Assembly: GCA_036488085.1 (NCBI GenBank)
Contig: DASXHZ010000034.1
Coordinates: 1 to 26,372, forward strand
Length of the DNA stretch: 26,372 nt
Source of the DNA: DASXHZ01 sp036488085
Lineage (GTDB): Bacteria; Acidobacteriota; Thermoanaerobaculia; Gp7-AA8
Direction of reading: 5' to 3'
Shown here: piece after piece, positions 14,720 through 22,722 of the stretch
Numbering within the stretch: position 1 is the stretch's first letter
Layout of the letters: the number at the start of each line of letters is the position of its first letter
Notes under the pieces: model-generated
The model's input: only the letters and a program-made list of their open reading frames with translations
Told to the model about the DNA's origin: nothing
Databases searched by the model: none
Program-made: the position numbers and the translations under genes

Positions 14720-14940
14720 GCGGCGTCTGTCCGAACTGCGGCAGCGACCACACGCGCCGCGGCGGCAACGCGATCTGGGGCGTCTACATCGTCCTGCTCG
14801 CGATCGGGGTGCCGGCGGTGGTCGTCTTCCACCTGCATGCTGGCATTGTGGGCGCGATCATGGTCGCAGGGATCGTCATTGGGCATCTCGTGTTCGGGAC
14901 GCGGGTGTGTCTTGACTGTGGGAATCAGTGGAAGGGGTAG
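14716..14940 (+). CDS. Small membrane protein with split zinc ribbon
   Basis: A 74-residue protein: C-P-N-C-G-S at residues 5-10, then two hydrophobic helices (about 20-38 and 43-60), then C-L-D-C-G-N-Q-W. The two CxxC knuckles sit at opposite ends of a helical hairpin, so they could meet on the same side of the membrane and bind one zinc ion. GTG 14716 overlaps the previous gene's TGA (GTGA), making it the fourth coupled member of the sigma operon. The zinc-ribbon pattern is clear; the function is unknown. Confidence 0.8.
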   Translation: MSGVCPNCGSDHTRRGGNAIWGVYIVLLAIGVPAVVVFHLHAGIVGAIMVAGIVIGHLVFGTRVCLDCGNQWKG

Positions 14941-14959
14941 GGGACGGCGGGAGAAGATG

Positions 14960-15091
14960 AGGTTCGAAGTTCGAGGTTCGAAGTAGGGAAGAACTTGAAT
15001 GAACTCCTTCCTTCTTCATTCAAACCTCGAAACCTCGAAACCTCGAAACCTCGAAACCTCGAAACCTCGAAACCCCGAAACCTCGAACCTC
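14960..15091. repeat. Inverted array of 7-8 bp repeats before lepA
   Basis: The left arm (14960-14984) is AGGTTCG, AAGTTCG, AGGTTCG and a partial AAGT, period 7. The right arm (15022-15085) has eight 8-mers, seven AAACCTCG and one AAACCCCG, plus a partial copy to 15091, in the opposite orientation. The space between holds a perfect 9-bp inverted repeat. The architecture is the same as at 12604-12931 but with unequal arms. It lies between the zinc-ribbon gene and lepA. Confidence 0.9.
14995..15023. repeat. Hairpin inside the repeat array
   Basis: TTGAATGAA (14995-15003) and TTCATTCAA (15015-15023) pair perfectly around an 11-nt pyrimidine loop (CTCCTTCCTTC). It forms the tip of the larger foldback at 14960-15091 and could also slow transcription after the sigma operon. 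Confidence 0.7.
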
Positions 15092-15107
15092 TTCGCACCA
15101 CCCTCCG

Positions 15108-15131
15108 TCGCTGACGCTCGGGATGACAACC
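15108..15131 (-). repeat. Half copy of the GTCATCCCGAGCG interspersed repeat
   Basis: These 24 bp are identical to 10649-10672, the right half of the nested palindrome's inner pair. No matching left half is present here. It ends 32 bp before the lepA start codon, so it falls in the leader or promoter region. Confidence 0.85.
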
Positions 15132-15163
15132 CGCCCCGTTCGTGTTAGACCGCCCGCTGACGA

Positions 15164-16960
<1,797 letters not shown>

Positions 16961-16989
16961 ATCACTTCCGGCTTCGTCGGAGGTGTTCC

Positions 16990-17646
16990 ATGAAATCTTC
17001 ATTGTTCGTTGTCACAGTGATGTTGACTGCCACGGCCGCGATGGCTGCGCAGGTCGACATGAAAGATCCTCGCCGCGCGCTCGGACGCCAGGATGACGTC
17101 CGGATCGACGCGCAACTCCTGCAGGACACGCTTCAGCCGAACGGCCCGGTCACGGTGACGTACCAGGTCGAGAACCTCTCGAACGCGCCCATCGCCATCG
17201 CCGACCGCGTCTCCGACACCGACTTCGACCCCGACGCCAGGGTGTTGACGCTGAGCATCGGAGCGGAGGCGCTCACCGCCAAGACGTTGCCGCACCTGGC
17301 CGTCATCGCGCCGGGGGCGAAGCGGACGTTCAGGGCCGGGGGATTCGTTCACGGTGTCCTGAGCGCGCACGGACCTTTCGCGGTCGTCCCGCACGCGGTG
17401 CAGATTCGCGTCAACGTGCTGCGCGACGTCGCGGCCTTCCGGCAGGCGATCACGGTACAGGAGCAGCCGAACGCCGTCGTCGCGGTGACGAACGACATGT
17501 TCGACCACTGGATCGACTCGAGCGACTCGATCGAGCTGAATGCGTTGCCGGTGCGGTGGTCCGCCGAGGCAACGCAAGAGAGTGTTACAAGTGCGGATCA
17601 ACAGGGGCCGGTGAGGGTTGGACGGAGGGGTGGCAACTTCCAGTAG
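16990..17646 (+). CDS. Exported protein, paralogue A of a tandem pair
   Basis: A 218-residue protein with a clear signal peptide (M-K-S-S-L-F-V-V-T-V-M-L-T-A-T-A-A-M-A-A). After cleavage it begins Q-V-D-M-K-D-P-R-R, closely like V-D-M-K-E-P-R-R in the next gene, and the similarity continues through D-V-R-I-D, Y-Q-V-E-N, I-A-I-A-D and L-P-H-L-A-V-I-A-P-G-A-K-R-T-F. It is probably an all-beta, immunoglobulin-like periplasmic protein. GGAGG at 16979-16983 is 6 nt before ATG, a strong site. It starts 29 bp after the lepA stop and may be co-transcribed. I do not recognise a named family. The tail from about 190 (Q-Q-G-P-V-R-V-G-R-R-G-G) is polar and may be disordered. Confidence 0.82.
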   Translation: MKSSLFVVTVMLTATAAMAAQVDMKDPRRALGRQDDVRIDAQLLQDTLQPNGPVTVTYQVENLSNAPIAIADRVSDTDFDPDARVLTLSIGAEALTAKTLPHLAVIAPGAKRTFRAGGFVHGVLSAHGPFAVVPHAVQIRVNVLRDVAAFRQAITVQEQPNAVVAVTNDMFDHWIDSSDSIELNALPVRWSAEATQESVTSADQQGPVRVGRRGGNFQ

Positions 17647-17672
17647 GGCTATCATCGGGGCGAGGAAGTATC

Positions 17673-18326
17673 GTGAGACCACTCGCCCCGGTTGCTGTTC
17701 TCTCTCTTCTCTTTGCGGCCTGCGCCACCACGACCCCCAAGGTGGACATGAAAGAGCCGCGGCGGCTCGTCGCGACCGATAACGACGTCCGGCTCGACGT
17801 CCAGGTGCGCGGCGAGACGCTCGCGCCCTCGAACGACATCCCGATGGATTACGAGATCACCAACAATCGCGACACTGCCATCGCGGTTGCCGAGCTGATC
17901 CCCGACTCCGCCTACGACCCCGATACACAGACCGTGACGATCTCCCTCGGATCCGAGGTACCGGGCCAGCAGATCTTGCCGCGCCTGATCGTGATCAAGC
18001 CCGGCGAGCACAAGTCGTTCAGCCACGGGGCGCGGGTCAGTCTGCCGATCACCGAGATGGTCGAGCAGAATCCGTATCACCGGTTCCCGAACGCGCTTCG
18101 TGTCCGGCTCAACTTTCTGGCCGAGACGAAGCCGTTCGAGAAGCTGATCGGCATCAGCGAGCGTGCCGTTCACGATCCGGCGCTCGCCGCCGAGCTCTTC
18201 CCGATCTGGGTCGAGCACAACGAGAGCGTCATCACGAACGTGCTGCCGATGCGTTGGATCGGAACGCCCGCGACCAACAACGAGGACGTTCCGATCGGAC
18301 CGGTGAGGGCGCGGAAAAGACCGTGA
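17673..18326 (+). CDS. Lipoprotein, paralogue B of the tandem pair
   Basis: A 217-residue lipoprotein. The start is GTG 17673, chosen because GAGGAAG precedes it and it gives a proper type II signal: V-A-V-L-S-L-L-F-A-A-C with the lipidated Cys at residue 17. A longer frame from 17556 would overlap paralogue A and hide the signal. The mature part begins A-T-T-T-P-K-V-D-M-K-E-P-R-R and aligns over its length with paralogue A (Y-E-I-T-N, I-A-V-A-E, L-P-R-L-I-V-I-K-P-G-E-H-K-S-F). It is therefore a membrane-tethered sister of a soluble periplasmic protein. The function is unknown. It converges on the STAS gene with only 4 bp between the stops. Confidence 0.83.
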   Translation: MRPLAPVAVLSLLFAACATTTPKVDMKEPRRLVATDNDVRLDVQVRGETLAPSNDIPMDYEITNNRDTAIAVAELIPDSAYDPDTQTVTISLGSEVPGQQILPRLIVIKPGEHKSFSHGARVSLPITEMVEQNPYHRFPNALRVRLNFLAETKPFEKLIGISERAVHDPALAAELFPIWVEHNESVITNVLPMRWIGTPATNNEDVPIGPVRARKRP

Positions 18327-18330
18327 CGCG

Positions 18331-18666
18331 CTAGAAGCTGCCGACGGCTTCCTGCTCGTTCTCGTACACCTCGAAGACCGTGATGAGCTGCGTCACGTGG
18401 AGGAGCTCGTTGAGCTTCGCCGGGAGGTGGAGGAGTTTGAGCTTTCCGCCGCGGTTCGTGACGGTGGTGTAGGAGCCGACCAGCTCGCCGATTCCGGACG
18501 AGTCGATGGTCGTGACGCTGCTCATGTCGAGCAGGATGTTCGTCTTGCCTTCGTTGACGGCGTTTCCGATGACCTCGCGGAGCTGCTGATCGCCCGCGCC
18601 GATGGTGATCTTTCCATCGAGCTTGATGATGTCGACTCCATTCACGTTGCGAGCAGTGGCTTTCAT
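18331..18666 (-). CDS. STAS-domain anti-sigma factor antagonist (RsbV/SpoIIAA-like)
   Basis: A 111-residue single STAS domain. In partner switching such proteins free a regulator by binding its kinase, and are inactivated when phosphorylated on a conserved Ser. The phosphorylation loop is T-I-D-S-S-G-I-G-E-L (Asp55, Ser56, Ser57). AAGGAG lies 10 nt before ATG 18664-18666. It follows the HATPase kinase gene by 14 bp in the same operon, the expected partner. Which output they control (a sigma factor, or another STAS/PP2C protein) is unknown, as no sigma-B-like gene or PP2C phosphatase is next to them. Confidence 0.93.
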   Translation of the reverse strand: MKATARNVNGVDIIKLDGKITIGAGDQQLREVIGNAVNEGKTNILLDMSSVTTIDSSGIGELVGSYTTVTNRGGKLKLLHLPAKLNELLHVTQLITVFEVYENEQEAVGSF

Positions 18667-18680
18667 TTCGTTATCTCTCC

Positions 18681-19133
18681 TTAAGCTTTCGTGCTGGCGA
18701 TGCCGCTTCCCTTCGCGAGGTTCTTCGTCATGACGAGCGAGGTCCCGCCGTCCGGGTTGAACGAGTAATGAACCGCGTCCATGAACGTTTTCATGTAGAA
18801 GATGCCGCGACCGCTGGTTTTCATCAGGTTCTGTTTGTCGAGCGGGTCGCTCACCTTCGCGGGGTCGAACCCCGCTCCTTCGTCCGAGATTCTGATCTCG
18901 AGCTCGGAGCCGCGAAGATCGAACGTGGCGTTCACTTTCTTTGATATGTCGAGTTTGTTGCCGTGTTTGATGGCGTTCGCGACCGCTTCCCGTACCGCCA
19001 TCCCGATCCAGTGCGAGCCATCCTCGTCCACCCCTGCGTTTTCGCAGAGGTGTTCCGCGATCACCTGTACGAGCTCGATGTTTTCAAATCGGCTGCTGAT
19101 GGTGATTTCGATCCGCTCGCCGTCGCCTTGCAT
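18681..19133 (-). CDS. RsbW-like serine kinase / anti-sigma factor (HATPase)
   Basis: A 150-residue GHKL ATP-binding protein of the anti-sigma kinase class. The N box is V-R-E-A-V-A-N-A-I-K-H-G (Glu49, Asn53), G1 is D-E-G-A-G-F (84-89), and G2 is T-S-G-R-G-I-F-Y-M-K (106-115), the form typical of RsbW/SpoIIAB rather than of histidine kinases. It would phosphorylate the STAS protein encoded downstream. ATG 19131-19133 has no clear ribosome site. The gene is divergent from the metalloprotease gene across a 101-bp gap that contains a hairpin at 19171-19192. Confidence 0.92.
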   Translation of the reverse strand: MQGDGERIEITISSRFENIELVQVIAEHLCENAGVDEDGSHWIGMAVREAVANAIKHGNKLDISKKVNATFDLRGSELEIRISDEGAGFDPAKVSDPLDKQNLMKTSGRGIFYMKTFMDAVHYSFNPDGGTSLVMTKNLAKGSGIASTKA

Positions 19134-19170
19134 GGACTGAATCGTCCGCGCATTCTAGGCGAGTCGCGGT

Positions 19171-19192
19171 GCGCAGACAAGAATGTCTGCGC
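19171..19192. repeat. Interspersed hairpin GCGCAGACA-agaa-TGTCTGCGC
   Basis: A perfect 9-bp stem with a 4-nt loop in the gap between the divergent RsbW-like and metalloprotease genes. I recall near-identical CAGACATTCTTGTCTG-type palindromes as common dispersed repeats in Acidobacteriota, Planctomycetes and Verrucomicrobia assemblies. Its position close to two starts means it might also serve as a regulatory or stability element. Confidence 0.7.
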
Positions 19193-19234
19193 TCCAACCG
19201 GAATGCGTTTCCCGCCCCTCCCGTTGCTCCCCGC

Positions 19235-20392
19235 ATGTCCAAGCGCCTCCTCGGCGTCGCCGTTCTGTTCCTTTTGGCCTCGGGCGCGGCCGCCGAAACG
19301 CTCAATCAGAGCATCAAGGACGTCGAGCAGATTCGCGGCCTGAAGTTCCTCGGCCCGGTCAAGACCGTCTCGATCGAGCGCGACAAGCTGCCGGTCTACC
19401 TCCGCGCCCAGTTCGAGAAGTCGCTCCCGTACTCCTTCGACGACTACATGCTGCTCCTCGAGTCGCTGCGGCTCGTCGATCCGGCGACGAAGAACCCGGA
19501 GCAGAGCCTCATCGACCTCATGCAGCAGCAGGTCCTCGCGTTTTACGACCCGCTCACGCATGTCTACTACGCCATCGACAAGCTCCCGGCCGGCGTGCCC
19601 GCCGGCGCGTCAGGGATGGCGCTCGAAGACTCGGTCGCGGTCCACGAGCTGACGCACGCGCTCCAGGACCAGCGATTCGGGATCGCGAAGGCGGACCTCG
19701 CGACGCGCCACGATACCGACGCGAACCTCGCCCTCCATGCGCTGATCGAGGGCGAAGCATCGCTCGTCATGATGGTCAAGATGCTCGAGCCGATGGGGGT
19801 CACGGTCGACAAGATCACCGGCGACGACCAGATGATCGACGCGCTGGCGAAGGCGTCGACGGCCATGACGTCGAACGGCACCGCGCCGCGCTACTTCGTC
19901 GAGTCGCTGGTCGTGCCTTACACGGCCGGCCTGAAGTTCGTCATCGCCGCGTACCGGCGGGGAGGATGGCCCGCGGTCACGCGCGTCTACTCGAATCCGC
20001 CGCAGTCGATGCGCGAGATCCTGCACCCAGACGAGTACTTCTCCGGCAAGCGGACCGCGAATCCGTTTCCGCTCACGCCGCCCGTCGCCGTCTCGCACGT
20101 CCTGTCGGTCGAGCACCTCGGCGAGTGGCACTGGCAGTTCCTCGTCGGTGAGGAGGCGTCGCGCGGCTGGACCGGCGACCGCGTCACGATCGCTCAGGAT
20201 GCGTTCTGCAATCCGACGGTGCTGGTCGAGACGCGATGGGAGTCGGCGGAGCGGGCAGCGGCGTTCCGCACCGCGTACGCCGATTTTCTGAAGAAAGAGA
20301 AGGTGGGCGCCGAGGTTCGGACGAGGGGGAACGAGGTCGACGTGGCGTACGGCGCCGATCCGGCGCTCGTTGAGCGCTTCATCACGCGATGA
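19235..20392 (+). CDS. Exported zinc metalloprotease-like protein (HExxH)
   Basis: A 385-residue protein with a signal peptide (about 1-20, ending G-A-A-A-E-T). The zinc motif H-E-L-T-H (137-141) is followed about 30 residues later by L-I-E-G-E-A, where Glu172 or Glu174 may be the third ligand. The pattern V-H-E-L-T-H-A-L-Q-D-Q then E-G-E-A is shared with a group of uncharacterised bacterial and archaeal gluzincin-like proteins. ATG 19235 gives the signal peptide; the frame is open back to 19169, but that part overlaps a repeat. The stop overlaps the next gene by ATGA. Cleavage activity and target are not known; binding to cell-envelope proteins is a guess. Confidence 0.85.
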   Translation: MSKRLLGVAVLFLLASGAAAETLNQSIKDVEQIRGLKFLGPVKTVSIERDKLPVYLRAQFEKSLPYSFDDYMLLLESLRLVDPATKNPEQSLIDLMQQQVLAFYDPLTHVYYAIDKLPAGVPAGASGMALEDSVAVHELTHALQDQRFGIAKADLATRHDTDANLALHALIEGEASLVMMVKMLEPMGVTVDKITGDDQMIDALAKASTAMTSNGTAPRYFVESLVVPYTAGLKFVIAAYRRGGWPAVTRVYSNPPQSMREILHPDEYFSGKRTANPFPLTPPVAVSHVLSVEHLGEWHWQFLVGEEASRGWTGDRVTIAQDAFCNPTVLVETRWESAERAAAFRTAYADFLKKEKVGAEVRTRGNEVDVAYGADPALVERFITR

Positions 20393-20664
20393 TCGACGTC
20401 GACTACACCAACCTCTGGAACGAGCTCGAGACCGGCGCCTTCCGCGACCGGCTCGAAACGGAGCTGACGCGCGGATTCCGCCAGATCCACGCGACAGGAG
20501 AACGCCTCCCACCCGCCTCGCACTACGCCTCCCAGATCACCGAAATCATCAACCGCAACGCCGCCGAGCCGCTGACTGCCGAGGTCGCGTACGAGCTGTA
20601 CCAGGAAGTGCTGCTCGCCTGCGAACGTGCAAGAGCCGCGGTGCTTGGCGAACAACCCAATTAG
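20389..20664 (+). CDS. Small hypothetical protein coupled to the metalloprotease
   Basis: A 91-residue acidic, probably helical, cytoplasmic protein starting M-I-D-V-D-Y-T-N-L-W-N-E-L. It has no signal peptide, membrane helix or cysteine pair. It overlaps the metalloprotease stop by 4 nt and ends 9 bp before the selD start, so it sits between two apparently unrelated genes in one transcript. Good codon third-position G/C supports it. Family not recognised. Confidence 0.72.
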   Translation: MIDVDYTNLWNELETGAFRDRLETELTRGFRQIHATGERLPPASHYASQITEIINRNAAEPLTAEVAYELYQEVLLACERARAAVLGEQPN

Positions 20665-20673
20665 AATCGCGGC

Positions 20674-21750
20674 GTGCGGCACAAACTCCGTTCGTCTTAC
20701 CCCGCGCTTTCCTCATTCGCCACGACCGGCGGTTGAGCCTGCAAGCTGGGTCAGGATGACCTGCGTTCCGTTCTCTCTCAGCTCCCTTCACCGGAAGGGA
20801 TGGGGGATCTTCTTGTCGGCAACAGCACGAACGACGACGCTGCCGTCCTCCGTATAACGGGAGACACGGCGATCGCGCAGACGGTCGACTTCTTCACTCC
20901 GATCGTCGACGATCCGTTCACCTTCGGCGCGATTGCAGCGGCGAACTCCGTCTCCGACATCTACGCGATGGGCGCCACGCCGATCCTCGGCCTCGCGATC
21001 GCCGCGTTCCCGACCGACAAGCTCCCGCTCGAGACGCTGCACGAGATCCTGAACGGCGGGGCGTCGAAGGCAGCCGAGGCGGGATTTCCGGTCGCCGGAG
21101 GCCACACCATCATCGACGACGTTCCGAAGTACGGTCTCGCGGTGACGGGAGTCGTGAGCGTCGACAAGCTGGTGCGGAACTCGACCGCACGGCCGGGCGA
21201 CGTCCTCTTTCTGACGAAGCCGATCGGCAACGGCATCATCATTTCAGCGCACCGGGCGCAGACGACGCGGCGGTTCTTCCGTCGCAGCGGGCCGAACCCA
21301 AATAAAGCGACTGACGAGGCGATCGACTGGATGCTTCGCCTCAACCGCGACGCGGCGCGCATCATGAGCGAGGTCGGCGTCACGGCGGCAACCGACATCA
21401 CCGGCTACGGGCTTGTGGGGCATCTGCTCGAGATGTGCGTCGAGACTGGGGCCGAGTTGCAAGTCTCGCAGGTGCCGGTGCTCGCGAATGCGCGCGAGCT
21501 CCTGGCGCGCGGCTACCTGCCGGCCGGATCGAAACGGAATGTCGAGACGTTCCGGAAGCGCGTCCGCTCGTCGGTGAGCGAGAAAGAGCTTACGTTGATG
21601 TGCGATGCGCAGACGAGTGGCGGCCTGCTGATCGCGGTAGGGCCGGAGAAGGCGGAGCAGCTTGGCGCGCGATTCGATCAAAGCGGTCTGTTCTATGCAA
21701 AGGTGGGAACGATGACGGGCGAGAAGGGTGTCGTCGCTCTCGTCCGTTGA
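20674..21750 (+). CDS. selD: Selenide, water dikinase SelD with in-frame TGA (selenocysteine at residue 21)
   Basis: Selenophosphate synthetase, which makes the selenium donor for selenocysteine and selenouridine from selenide and ATP. A conventional frame starts only at ATG 20800 (316 residues) and would lack the catalytic N-terminal loop. Extending the same frame upstream from GTG 20674 gives F-A-T-T-G-G-[TGA]-A-C-K-L-G-Q-D-D-L, the exact position where SelD has Cys or selenocysteine next to the essential Lys (G-G-U-x-C-K). An in-frame TAG at 20662-20664 leaves GTG 20674 as the only start found before the TGA. With Sec read-through the protein is 358 residues, full length. Later motifs include S-T-N-D-D-A-A-V, D-F-F-T-P-I-V-D-D-P, I-Y-A-M-G-A-T-P and G-G-H-T-I. 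The ribosome site is weak. The nucleotide facts are certain; Sec decoding is inferred. Confidence 0.93.
20734..20767 (+). promoter_or_regulatory. Candidate bacterial SECIS element in selD
   Basis: Directly after TGA 20734-20736, GGGTC (20748-20752) pairs with GACCT (20758-20762, one G-U pair) around the loop AGGAT, and AAGC (20743-20746) pairs with GC-G-TT (20763-20767, one bulged G). The apical loop begins 16 nt after the TGA and has G among its first two bases, which agrees with published bacterial SECIS rules as I recall them. This element would recruit SelB for selenocysteine insertion. Confidence 0.72.
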
Positions 21751-21764
21751 AAATGGAGGAACTG

Positions 21765-22118
21765 ATGGCCGAAGAGAGGGAAAACGTGAACACCATTCGT
21801 GCGGACGACGGCACGATGTGGGTCGAGATCGCCAGTTGCGGCACCGCCGACGAGGCGAACCTGCTGCGCGGCTTTCTCGAGGCGGAGGACATCCCGGCGC
21901 AGATCGAGAACATGAAGTTCTCGATGGAGCCGATCAACTTCGGCACGATGGGCGACATCCGCATCTACGTTCCTGAAGACGACCGAGCGGATGCGCTCGA
22001 TCTTCTCAAACAGCGCCAGACCGAGTTCGATAACCTCGACGACGACACGGAGACGGTGGTGACGGACGAGGGGACGGCGGCCATCGACGACAACGCGGAG
22101 AGCGAAACTGAAGCGTGA
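21765..22118 (+). CDS. DUF2007-type putative signal-transducing protein
   Basis: A 117-residue soluble protein. Residues about 13-85 form a DUF2007-like fold: W-V-E-I-A-S-C-G-T-A-D-E-A-N-L-L-R-G-F-L-E-A-E-D-I-P-A, then I-Y-V-P-E-D-D-R-A-D-A-L-D-L-L; this small alpha/beta domain is related to PII-like proteins and has no proven role. A very acidic tail follows. GGAGG at 21755-21759 is 5 nt before ATG 21765, deciding this start over ATG 21753. It follows selD by 14 bp and overlaps the PEGA gene by TGATG, so the three genes are probably one transcript. Confidence 0.85.
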   Translation: MAEERENVNTIRADDGTMWVEIASCGTADEANLLRGFLEAEDIPAQIENMKFSMEPINFGTMGDIRIYVPEDDRADALDLLKQRQTEFDNLDDDTETVVTDEGTAAIDDNAESETEA

Positions 22119-22705
22119 TGACTGACGTACCTCCGCCGGAGCATCCCGGCGACCACGAGCCCGAAGCGGCGCCGTTACCGTCGTGGGTGCCGGCGCTGAT
22201 CGGTGCGGTATTGGTGATTCTGGCCGGGCTCGCGGTCTACACCGGTCTGCGGTATCGCGACAGCACGATCGTCAGCGTGGTGAAGCCGCGTCGCCTGCCG
22301 GCTTCGAATTCGCCGGCGCCGCCGGGTGAGCCGCAGCCGGGCGCCTCGCTCGTCTTCCCCGGCGAGGCAGGCGACAACGCGCCGGTAGCGCATCCTGCGG
22401 TCTCCGGCAGGTCGCGCGCGACCATCGCCGGCACCGGCCACGCCATCGAAGGGACGGTGCGCATCTGGGCGCGGCGCGGGATGACGATGAGCGTGACACC
22501 GCCCGACGCCCTCGTGTACGTCAACGACGTCGCCGTGGGGCAGGCAAATCAGCTCAGCAGCGAGCCGTACGAGTTCCCGCAGCCCGGCAGCTACAACGTC
22601 CGCATCACCGCCCCGGGCTACCTCGATCGGACCTACGTCGTCACCGCCGCGGACAACGCGAAAGACGAGATCGCGACGATTCAGGCGAAGCTGGACAAGC
22701 AATAG
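22118..22705 (+). CDS. Membrane-anchored PEGA-domain protein
   Basis: A 195-residue protein with a cytoplasmic acidic N-terminus, one membrane helix (about 23-45: W-V-P-A-L-I-G-A-V-L-V-I-L-A-G-L-A-V-Y), a Pro/Ala-rich linker, and a C-terminal PEGA-like beta domain (about 125-195) with V-T-P-P-D-A-L-V-Y-V-N-D-V-A-V-G and I-T-A-P-G-Y-L-D-R-T. PEGA domains are extracytoplasmic and often follow kinase or S-layer-type proteins. ATG 22118 shares one base with the previous stop (TGATG); GTG 22115 is an alternative that adds one residue. It is convergent with the EF-G paralogue, 17 bp apart. Confidence 0.82.
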   Translation: MTDVPPPEHPGDHEPEAAPLPSWVPALIGAVLVILAGLAVYTGLRYRDSTIVSVVKPRRLPASNSPAPPGEPQPGASLVFPGEAGDNAPVAHPAVSGRSRATIAGTGHAIEGTVRIWARRGMTMSVTPPDALVYVNDVAVGQANQLSSEPYEFPQPGSYNVRITAPGYLDRTYVVTAADNAKDEIATIQAKLDKQ

Positions 22706-22722
22706 CGCTCAGCGCTTTGCGC

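Noticed and set aside
17556..17672. Extended N-terminus of the lipoprotein gene
   Set aside because: It would overlap the preceding gene by about 90 bp and bury the lipobox. GTG 17673 with GAGGAAG gives a proper lipoprotein signal.
20734..20736. TGA as an inactivating nonsense mutation in selD
   Set aside because: It falls exactly at the family's Cys/Sec site, with a SECIS-like hairpin behind it. A random stop there is improbable, though only genome-wide data on SelB and tRNA-Sec can settle it.
20800..21750. selD starting at ATG 20800
   Set aside because: This start drops the catalytic G-G-U-x-C-K loop and 42 residues of clear SelD sequence. The upstream frame is intact except for a TGA at the Sec position.
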